64,000 bases of DNA from Copromyces sp. CBS 386.78. Taxonomy: Eukaryota > Ascomycota > Sordariomycetes > Sordariales > Sordariaceae. Made by a program: the position numbers and the translations under genes. The notes under the pieces were generated by a model. That model worked only from the letters and a program-made list of their open reading frames with translations. It was not told the origin of the DNA and ran no database searches. Positions 56,037 through 64,000 of this stretch are shown piece after piece (within the stretch, counting starts at the first letter, position 1; every line of letters begins with the position of its first letter). The stretch covers positions 62,001 through 126,000 of the forward strand of contig MU839131.1 of NCBI GenBank assembly GCA_030685235.1, read 5' to 3'.

Positions 56037-57374
56037 CTAGGGCTTCCGACCATAGACCACACGCAGCCAAACCCAGCTGTGGATGTTGGTATCAGCCCAC
56101 TCTTTCCTGACATGGGCACAATATGCCGCAGTCTGCTCTGTTGTCCAACCCAGCATAACGTTACAGACGTAGTTAAGGTAGCCTGTAAGCGAGCGTTAGT
56201 ACAGTACAGGCAATCAGACCGCAAAGTGCAAGGGCCAAACAGAGGCCGATAACGCCACTTACCCTCGAGGTCTGCTTCGAGTGCCATTTTCCACCACAGG
56301 CCCAGTTCCGACAACCTTTTATCCTCCGGCCAGATGCCGAAGGGAACCTTAATATTCTTGACCGTAACGTCAACGAACCCTGCCGCTTCCATAGCCCTTA
56401 TTTGAAGATCATCTTCAATAACCCTGAACGATCTTCCTAGTTTTTTACCGGCCTCCCAGAAAATATTATGCCACTGCTCCAAGGCGCTCCCCTCCTTAAC
56501 TGAACCATCATCACTCTGGAAGTAGGCACTGGAAACCATACTCTCGACATATCCACCCGGCCTAGCACAACGGAAAGCGTTGCGGAATAGACTATGCCAA
56601 TCGGTCACAACGCCCATCATTATACGAAGATGGATGAAATCGACGGAGTTCTCGGCCCAACTCCATTCCGAGTTGCAATCATCGAGTTCAAACTTGACGT
56701 TCGCAGGAACCCAAGCAGGCTGGATGGGGGTAATGTCGGTTCCGATCACTTCGGCGTTGGGGAATTCGTATGCAAAGTCACTGTATCCGGTAATAAAGTG
56801 TTAGTCGAAAGTGTATGGAAGGCGGCAAGACATCGGCATGACTTACACTGCCCACAAACCGGTACCTGTTCCAATGTCAAGTACCTTGTGGATCTTCTTT
56901 TTATCGAGCGGGGAGAGGAAAAGCTTTCCGTCGAGGGAAACCATCAAGGTATGGTGAGAGATTTCCATAGAATCAATGTGATGCTGGTCATTGGGCTCCC
57001 ATGATTCCGCATTACCAATATCAGCATGGTAGGTTCTTCCGTGGATGGTGCGGTACTCAAAGATGCTCGACGAGAGGGAGGCAGTGGTAGAGGCAACGGA
57101 TCCAATAGTGGAGGCACCATCGTCGTCTACTTCATTAAGCTAGACAGAAGGAACTGAAATTAGTTGATACTCTTTGGGCAACACGACTGGCGGAGATGGA
57201 GAGATTCACCGGCTGCTCTGTCCAGTGGGCGCCTGGCAGGATACCAGCTTCCCTAGACTCCTCGACGCTGAGGGCCACAATCGTAGGTGGTGCCGGGGTG
57301 GGTTCAGGGGAAGCTGCTTTACCCCCGGAACTCTTGGGGCTCTTGGGGCTCTTGGGATCTTGGGAGCTCGACAT
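56037..57374 (-). CDS. LaeA/UMTA-like SAM-dependent methyltransferase, paralogue 6
   Basis: Minus-strand exons 57210-57374, 56847-57139, 56263-56780 and 56037-56182 give 373 aa. The second family intron is missing: DSMEISHHTLMVSLDGK reads straight through, fusing the exon that elsewhere ends at this point with the 111-nt exon. N-terminus MSSSQDPKSPKSPKSSGG, then GILPGAHWTEQP. Motif I VLDIGTGTGLWA is followed by [15 protein letters not shown], with Tyr replacing the Asp of DFADEFP. Post-motif region CARPGGYVES has Arg for Lys. C-terminus LRVVYGRKP, one residue shorter than most. Consensus borders (GTGAAT, GTAAGT, GTAAGT) and an intact frame indicate a functional gene. It is the outermost member, adjacent to the LINE block. 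Confidence 0.87.
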
Positions 57375-58283
57375 ATTTGCGGCAGTGTTTGGTGAACACT
57401 GAGGAGAAAGCGCGAGAAGTCGGGTATGCCCTTGAGCAGCGACGAGTGTGTCGTTCCGTGAGCTTTTAAGCAGCAAAGCAGCAAATGCGGGTGGGGTATC
57501 GTGAACGGCGAATACCACATTTGGAATTCCCCCACAACTATGCTCACTGTGAAAAGCGCAGAGAGAGCACCGGGTATGAAGCCCAGACGGGGAGGGTGAC
57601 CGCCATATAATGGACATAACCAATGGAAACCCAACATGTCTGACGCCTGCATCAGCTAGCGATTCATTCCCTTGCAGAAATGCATGTGAGATGGTACACG
57701 TCGCCATTCTTTTTGTCCCTCTGGAAAATCACTTTGGCTCAGTTTGTTGTCATTGGACTGACCTCGGGACTGACTGGGTGCACATGACAATGTGTACGGG
57801 CCGCGGGCACAGTCTCGAAGAGGGTGGTTGGGATGTTGTGTCGCAGTGATTGTGATTGATAGGAGGCTCGTAGCCAGGGAGCCAATGTCGAAAGCGACGT
57901 CGTGGCTCAATAAAGCTCAAAAAACCGGAGTTCTAAATCGGATTCATTCGGGCACTTTCTACGCTGAAGAACGCGACAGGTCGACTTGAGGGTAGACGTG
58001 CGGTCCTCCATTCATGGGAGATGTTGGCGGGTACATATTCCGGCATCGCGAGGAAGAAGAGCCCTAACCTGGTCACGTTTGTCATGGACAGGAAGGGTGC
58101 GGGGCTGGGTGTAGTCAAATGTTGACAGTCCTCCGACCATTTCTCGAACGTCAGCCGCGACGGAACATGGCGAAAGAACCCATGGGGAAATGAGGGTATT
58201 CTGCAAAAGGACATCAGTTGGTGTTGTGAAAGGAGCAAGAGATCGCCAGGAACAGCATTGCTGGTGGAGCATGGATGGGGGGA
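57375..58283. other. Upstream region of paralogue 6, no gene recognised
   Basis: Sense-strand TTTCACAGTGAGC occurs at about 57546-57558 and resembles half of the conserved promoter pair; the ACTGT half is not evident. Remaining frames are short. Confidence 0.4.
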
Positions 58284-58306
58284 AATGAATGAATGAATGA
58301 ATGAAT
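58284..58306. repeat. AATG/ATTC tetranucleotide repeat at the LINE 3' end
   Basis: Five to six tandem AATG units on the plus strand, (ATTC)n on the minus strand, placed exactly at the border between normal DNA and the RIP-mutated LINE. As the LINE reads on the minus strand, this is at its 3' terminus and may be its tail. Confidence 0.75.
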
Positions 58307-59779
58307 TTTTCGACTACGTTCTACCACTTAAAGCGATAATAAGTCGTGCCCGCAACGGCGGTAGGGCAAAGGTACATATATACGGGAAAAAGCTTTATTG
58401 GCCGGATAGTCGGACCCTATCCTAGCCGTACGCTAGAAAACCCTAATTTAGTACGTCCCAAAAAGGATTTATTCTAAGCCCCTTAATCCCGGTAGACTGT
58501 ACACCTCCTTATAAGGAAGAGGTATATCGTTTAGGTCAAGAATTTCTATTTTAATTACCTTTACCCCTCTATATCCTCCCCCCTTTAATACCTAGATTTA
58601 TATATAGCCCTGGTTTTTTAAGGCTTATATTCGTACGACGAATATTATATAATTTATATTAAAGGCGGTTAGTGTATTATATACTGTATTAGAGTTATAG
58701 AATGTAACGACGGGGTATACGAAAAAATAGCCTTTTTTGTAGGGTTTACTATATATATAATATTTAAAGGAGTTTAATGGATAGTTAAAGCGGTTATAGT
58801 ACGAGTAGAAGTCCTAGTACCCTATTCGTTCCTTTATTTATTTAATTAGGTGCTTCCGAGGAAGCGTTAGGTATGGATTGTATTTATATTACAGGAAGTC
58901 CGTAAAATATATTAGTTTATTATTAGCCTAATATAGTTCGGGGTTAGCCTCCGAAAGGAGAATCTACTTACTTATACGTTTTAATTATTTATTTACGCTT
59001 AGCGCGAATTAATTACGTAAGGTAGGGAATTTAGAAAAGTAAGTTTTATTTAATAGTTCGTCCGGCGGTAATTAGGAGTTTATAAGTATATATAAATATA
59101 ATTAACTTTTAAGTAGTAATTATTGTAATTATTATATAAATAAGTATAATTTTAGGAGTGTATAGAGGCAGACGGCGGTTCGCGCTACTTTACGTTTAAG
59201 TATTTCCGGGGGTATAATTCTTACGAGCTAGAACGGGATTTATTTCGGTATTGTACGTTATATAGGTATTATTTTATAAAAGGCTTTCGATATAGCCGTT
59301 TCTAATTCGTATAGTACGGACGCTATATTTATAAATATTTATTTACCCTTAGTATTAGGTTTATAGAACCCCGGGAAGAAAGTAGTTACTCCGTACGTAA
59401 ATGTAAGTAGTAAGTAAGTAATAAAAATATATTTAGATAACTTAAATATAAGTCCCTTCGAAATTTAATTAATCCTTATAATTAAATTAATAATAATTAT
59501 AGTTTTAGAGACCCGTTTCTAAATTTATATAGTTAGTAATAGTTTAGTATTGAAGTAGATTCTTAATTAACGTATTTTTTTTTAGGGCTAGATTTAGTTA
59601 TTAGGCGTATTAATTATAATATAAGCCGGATCCTTCTAAACCCGCTTTATATTTTTATTTTGGGGGGGGAAGTATAAGGCTTCCGTTTTTCTATAGTTTA
59701 CTTTAAGACTTAACGTTAGAGCCCGCTTATAAAGGTCGGCTATTTGTAAAATAATAGTATAAAAAGTCTATATTATATC

Positions 59780-59830
59780 CTTTCCTACTATAAAGTAAAT
59801 AATATTATCCGTATATAAAAATACTAAGTT
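59780..59830 (-). pseudogene. LINE reverse transcriptase catalytic motif, mutated
   Basis: The minus strand reads LVFLYTDNIIYFIV with YTDN at 59804-59815, in place of the YADD box of LINE reverse transcriptases. Ala-to-Thr and Asp-to-Asn are single G-to-A changes. Confidence 0.8.
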
Positions 59831-61254
59831 TTAATTCTATTTAAAGAGAGAGGAAAAAAATAAAAGGAATAAGATAGGGGATTATAAGGATTTTTATAGT
59901 AAATTATTATTAGTATAAAAGCGGCTTTTTATTTACTGAAATGTAAAATTCCTATTAGAATAAAAGTTAGTAATTAAGTTAATAAAGACGGAGGGCTAAC
60001 TTTAGCCAGTGAAAACTTCGCCCAATTTATTTACCCGTATAAATAGGAAGGTTAAATTAATATTGTATATAAGGATAATATTATAGAAATTAAAATGGTT
60101 AGCCCTTTCGGTATTATATATAAATATAAATATTAAATTGGTTACCGATTTAATAGGAAAGGCGCTTACTATATCCTATAGGATAAGGCCCGCGTTAAGG
60201 GTTATAATTATTATCCGCCTAACGATTAATTTTTTAATTCCTTTATTAATAGTAAATAGGAATGCGATTGGTTTTTATCCTTTATAGTAATAGGGGTTGC
60301 GGCCTAATTTAAATAGTATAACGATTTTAGTCCGTTTAAACGGGGCTAGAAATTTACTAATAATTATAATTACTTTAATAATAGTTCGTATATATAGGAG
60401 GATAGTTTTTTAGGCGGCCTTAAATATTCTGAATATAATACCGTTGGGATTGGGGGTATTAAAATGATATTTAAAGAATATTTCCCGGAATTTATTGTTA
60501 GAGGGGGTTTCGAATATTTATATTATAATATTTAGTAAAAGGGTTAGTCCTTCGTACTAGTATAGTAAGAAAGGGTTATCGTTTAGTAGTTAGAATGCCG
60601 CTTTAACGAAATACGTTATAATATCTTCTAGTTTTATAAATTTATAGTCTTATATATTAATTAAAATTAGTTTATTGTTTAGGGGGTCGTTCCTTTAGCG
60701 AAGGATATTACCGAATTCCCTTAACGATTTTATATTACTAATATATTTTTGGTAAAAATTAATACGGGTTTCCTTATGTACTTTTTAGTAAATTATAGGG
60801 TTTTCCTCCCTAGCTTCGGCTAAGGATTAATTTTATTATAGTATATTTTTAAATTTATTATTTAAAATTATAGAATATTCCCTAATAGTACCTTTAAAGA
60901 TATTTAAAAAGGACTATATTAATTCGTCGAATTCGTCAGTTATTATTAGGGTAGGGGGGTCTTTAAGGAACTTTTTTATTAATATTACTATTACGTTTTC
61001 TATATTTTCGGGCGGGAGTAGGAATTTCCGTAGGAGTGGTAATACCCTTTTTAAAGGTATAGTAACGATGAATTTATAATAGTCCGAAACTTAAGTATTT
61101 ACTTTTATATATAACCTATTTATTCCGAAGGCGAAGTCGATTATAGAATAACTTTAAGCGTATTAGTATGTTAGAACGTTAAATATATTAAAGAAATTAA
61201 AGCCGAGGGCCGCTATAAATTCTTTAAATTCTATACTTCTATTAGAATTATAGA

Positions 61255-61310
61255 ATTAGGGGTCTTAAGAGGAGTAGTAGGTATTAAAATCGCTAATAAT
61301 AAAAGAATAA
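61255..61310 (-). pseudogene. LINE apurinic-like endonuclease motif, mutated
   Basis: The minus strand reads IISDFNTYYSS-stop-DP, corresponding to the GDFNxHHxxW(D) catalytic motif (SDFN at 61283-61294), with Gly-to-Ser, His-to-Tyr and a Trp-to-stop change, all RIP-type transitions. Confidence 0.85.
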
Positions 61311-62035
61311 AGGATAGGGGCTTTATAGAGATATTCTTAGGCTTCCGCTGTTTATTGGTCCTATAAGTGTTAATATACGTTTATAATATATATATTATTA
61401 ATAGCCGCGGTAGTAATATATATTTTTGGCGTAGAAGTTATAACGAAATTATATATTTTAGTAATATAGATTACTATATATATTTTTCAATTATTTAAAC
61501 TAATTGTATAGAAACCGGGGTATTTGCGGAGCCTATTTTATATAATAGGAGGTTTTTAAATATAAATAATTGGGACTTAATTAGTAATCACTTATTTGAA
61601 AGTACTATTAATATTTATTAGGGATTTTTAAGCGTTAATAAATATAATTTTAAATTCTTCTATTATAGTAATAGGGAGGGGGGGGCTATTAATTATTCTG
61701 CGGCCGGGTTAAGCTAGGTGGGTTAGGGTTATAATTATTAAGGAGTTTGCGGGCGATTAAGTATTACCGGGAAATATTTACGGGGGAAGTTGCTCTAAAT
61801 TTCGGCGGGGGGTTTAGTATTAGTTGAATTTTGCTTAATTAATATAGTGCGAAAGTATATAGGTATAGGTTAGTTAAACGAAAAGGAAGCTAGTTTATTG
61901 CTAGTGAGGAGGCTTAAATAGTGCTAATACCTATTTTTTTATATTTTTATTTTAGCCTTTATAGTATTAGGGCTAAGGGAGGGCGGTAGGATAAGGGCGG
62001 GCTAGCGGCCTTAGGAGGAGGGAGTTTGGAGCGGC

Positions 62036-62096
62036 TAGGATGGGGGGGCGGGGGCCGGGGCCGGGGTTTGGGACGGGGGTCCCGGGGCCGGGGTAA
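62036..62096 (+). repeat. G-rich tract with quadruplex potential
   Basis: Several runs of three or more G (GGGGGGGCGGGGGCCGGGG and onward) within 60 bp on the plus strand, in an otherwise AT-rich RIP block. On the minus strand it encodes a Pro/Gly-rich segment in more than one frame, possibly part of the LINE 5' region. Confidence 0.8.
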
Positions 62097-62450
62097 TATA
62101 TAGGGGGGAGGGTGAGTTTTTTAGGGTAGTATTACTGTTTTCGTCGGTAGTAATAGTAGTTTAAACGGCGGCGTTGGCGTTGGTTTTGCGGGCCTTTTTA
62201 AAGTCCTTAATTATAGTACAGTAGGTAGCTTTACCGGCCTTGCGGGCTCCGACCCTTTAATTAGAGGTAGGTTTAATAATATTACTATCCCTAATTCTTA
62301 GGAAGATTGGGTATTTAAGGTGGCCGGGTTTTTCGGGGCTTAGGTAGTTCGGGTATTAGGGGACCGGCTTATAGGTTTCTTTGTAGGAGGCCGAGGGGGT
62401 GCTGCAGTCTTTGTAGACGGAGGCGAAAGTGTATTTAGCTGTATTGTGAG

Positions 62451-62823
62451 GGCCGAAGTACTTTTTATACGTATTGATGCGGGGGTTGCGTTTTATGAGG
62501 CGCGCGGGCTCGGAGCCGAAGATTCGGAAGGGGTGGGTTTTCTTGGGTAGGATAAATGATGAAGTTACCTGCGTTCTTGCCCTTAATGATCTTCGCGTGC
62601 TGTTTGGTGGCCGCGTGGACTTCCTGCTCGATGTACGGTGCGGTGTCACGGGGGAAAGAAATGCGGGCCGCCACAGTGGGGTGCCTGCCCCGAACGCATC
62701 GATTACATCATACAACATACATCCAAGAACGCAGCTCCTGGAACCACACGACATGGCCAAAATAAGGAGATTATCACGATCAACAGAAAGCGTATTCCTC
62801 AACATTGACATCCAAACACGAAA
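62451..62823. other. Upstream region of the metallo-hydrolase gene
   Basis: GC content returns to normal by about 62.47 kb. The minus strand has a protein-like stretch (ISFPRDTAPYIEQEVHAATK, then HAKIIKGKNAG) ending at a GTAACT splice-like border near 62566, so a divergent gene truncated by the LINE is possible, but I recognise no family. The promoter of the plus-strand gene should lie here. Confidence 0.4.
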
Positions 62824-63897
62824 ATGGAGACCCAACAAGTCCACCGTCTCGAGCTCGATCCTAGCAAGCGGATCCCGCTTCTCAAAGCCCAGCTCGAGCA
62901 CCATCACCACGACGACCATTCTCACTCGCATGACCATGGCCCCGAACCCGTTCTCCCCGTCGCCAACATCAAGACCCATCCGACCAAGGCCTCGTCGGGT
63001 CCAGAAAACGGCAGCGTCTACTTCATCGGCAACGCCACCACGGTAATCGAATGGCACGGCATCCGCATCCTGACCGACCCGAACTTTCTCCATGCTGGCG
63101 ACCACGTCCACTTGGGTCCGGGTGTCACGGCGGAACGTCTCAAGAACCCAGCAGTCGACATCGATGCCCTACCTCCTCTCGACTGCATCCTCCTCTCGCA
63201 TTACCACGAAGACCACTTTGACAAGCTCGTCGAGGAGAGCCTGAACAGGGACTTCCCCATCATCTCCACTCCGCATGCGAAGCAGGCATTGGCTGGCAAG
63301 GAAAACCCGTTCAAGTCCGTCTACGACTTGGACTTTTTCCAGTCCATCCTTCTTCCGGTCGTAAACTACAAGGGCGATACGGGAGGCAAGAAGCCGGTGA
63401 TCAAGGTGACGGGCATGCCGGGGAAGCATGTCCCTCCCGGCCCATTGGCAGCGGCGAACGACCTGCTTGGTGCCGTTCCGCCGACCAATGGCTGGTTGAT
63501 CGAGTTGAACTATTCGGCTGATGGGTCAGAGACGAGAGGCGAAACGGGGTATCGCATCTATATTTCCGGCGACACGTTGTTTGTGGACGAGCTAAAGGAG
63601 ATCCCAAGGCGGTTGAAGGACGAGAAGATTGATCTGATGCTGGTTCACTTGGGAGGCACTACAATTCCGGGACCCAAGTTGCCGCTGTTGATGGTGACCA
63701 TGGACGCGGAGCAGGGAGTGAAGTTGATGCAGCTGATGGATCCGGATGTGACGATCCCTGTGCACTTTGATGATTACAGTGTGTTCTTGTCGGGCCTGGA
63801 TGACTTCAAGGAGGCGGTTACAAATGCGGGACTCGGTGAGAAGGTTGTGTATCTGGACCGGGGGGATCAGTATTGGTTCAATGTACGTGGAGCTTGA
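62824..63897 (+). CDS. Metallo-beta-lactamase-fold hydrolase
   Basis: Uninterrupted 357-aa frame. The metal-binding signature HxHxDH is SHYHEDHFD (His126, His128, Asp130, His131). Further conserved elements are PGKHVPPG near residue 202, the strand ending ISGDT (Asp250) and the terminal metal ligand phrase IPVHFDDY (His314). The order and spacing resemble UlaG-like / Zn-dependent hydrolases of the superfamily, which bind one or two metal ions (Zn or Mn) and cleave ester, lactone or phosphodiester substrates; the substrate here is unknown. Residues 26-38 form an unusual His/Asp-rich run (HHHHDDHSHSHDH) not needed for the fold and possibly metal-binding. No signal peptide, so probably cytosolic. 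The ATG at 62824 is about 370 bp from the RIP-mutated LINE. No sign of RIP damage within the gene. Confidence 0.88.
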   Translation: METQQVHRLELDPSKRIPLLKAQLEHHHHDDHSHSHDHGPEPVLPVANIKTHPTKASSGPENGSVYFIGNATTVIEWHGIRILTDPNFLHAGDHVHLGPGVTAERLKNPAVDIDALPPLDCILLSHYHEDHFDKLVEESLNRDFPIISTPHAKQALAGKENPFKSVYDLDFFQSILLPVVNYKGDTGGKKPVIKVTGMPGKHVPPGPLAAANDLLGAVPPTNGWLIELNYSADGSETRGETGYRIYISGDTLFVDELKEIPRRLKDEKIDLMLVHLGGTTIPGPKLPLLMVTMDAEQGVKLMQLMDPDVTIPVHFDDYSVFLSGLDDFKEAVTNAGLGEKVVYLDRGDQYWFNVRGA

Positions 63898-64000
63898 CCT
63901 GCTCGCGAGACATGAAAGCTGTTGGAGAGGTTGGTCAGGTAGCTAGATCCATATTGAATCAACGATAAGATAAGAAGCTCCCCATTCAAACATGGGCAGC

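Larger units (their letters stand above)
58307..62450 (-). mobile_element. Non-LTR retrotransposon (LINE), RIP-mutated
   Basis: A 4.1-kb block of AT-rich, CpA-poor sequence without terminal repeats. Minus-strand remnants give an apurinic-endonuclease motif near 61.29 kb and a reverse-transcriptase motif near 59.81 kb, in the order and spacing of a LINE ORF2. The 5' border is uncertain, because AT content rises gradually between about 62.1 and 62.5 kb. Fungal Tad1-type elements have this layout; a clade cannot be fixed by eye. Confidence 0.85.

Noticed and set aside
12098..57374. Secondary-metabolite biosynthetic cluster
   Set aside because: LaeA-like genes invite this idea, but no polyketide synthase, peptide synthetase, terpene synthase, prenyltransferase, P450 or cluster transcription factor is visible in the window.
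1..64000. CRISPR array, bacterial operons, Shine-Dalgarno sites
   Set aside because: The sequence is fungal chromosomal DNA with spliceosomal introns; the direct repeats seen are minisatellites without regular unique spacers.

Overview
The window reads as chromosomal DNA of a filamentous ascomycete, most likely a Sordariomycete. Genes carry short introns with fungal-type GT..AG borders. A HET-domain gene and a set of LaeA/UMTA-type methyltransferase genes are present. Four AT-rich blocks show the strand-symmetric loss of CpA/TpG and gain of TpA that is typical of repeat-induced point mutation (RIP). Nothing here is prokaryotic.

Layout. 1-20 kb is mostly gene-rich: a three-exon cation/H+ antiporter (1170-2793), a broken sedolisin protease (3527-5685), a 951-aa low-complexity protein (6447-9302, minus), methyltransferase 1 (12098-13447), a HET-domain protein (13921-15750, minus), a NIF3/YqfO-like small protein (16153-16601, minus) and a basic hypothetical protein (18296-19345) with a 455-bp inverted-repeat element against its stop codon. 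20.5-31.05 kb is a hAT transposon (TSD CATAGCTT) that contains a complete RIP-mutated Gypsy element (210-bp LTRs, TSD CTTTA). 31-34 kb is a graveyard holding a short inverted-repeat element and a DUF8021-like fragment. 34-57.4 kb holds five more methyltransferase paralogues, all on the minus strand. They are interrupted by a RIP-mutated Copia element (39518-46449, 174-bp LTRs, TSD CAAAG) and by two copies of a 1.5-kb TA-flanked inverted-repeat element. 58.3-62.4 kb is a RIP-mutated LINE, followed by an intact metallo-beta-lactamase-fold gene (62824-63897).

The central theme is a dispersed family of six methyltransferase genes. They share protein architecture, a 111-nt exon and an upstream ACAGT...ACTGT block, yet each intron is present in some members and absent in others. 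No polyketide synthase, NRPS, terpene cyclase or P450 gene is visible, so this is a paralogue array rather than a classical metabolite cluster. The best-supported structural stories are two nested insertions that can be dated relative to each other from target-site duplications, and the Copia insertion 153 bp upstream of methyltransferase 3, which separated that gene from its conserved upstream block. Exon limits were read by eye from splice consensus, reading frame and agreement among paralogues.
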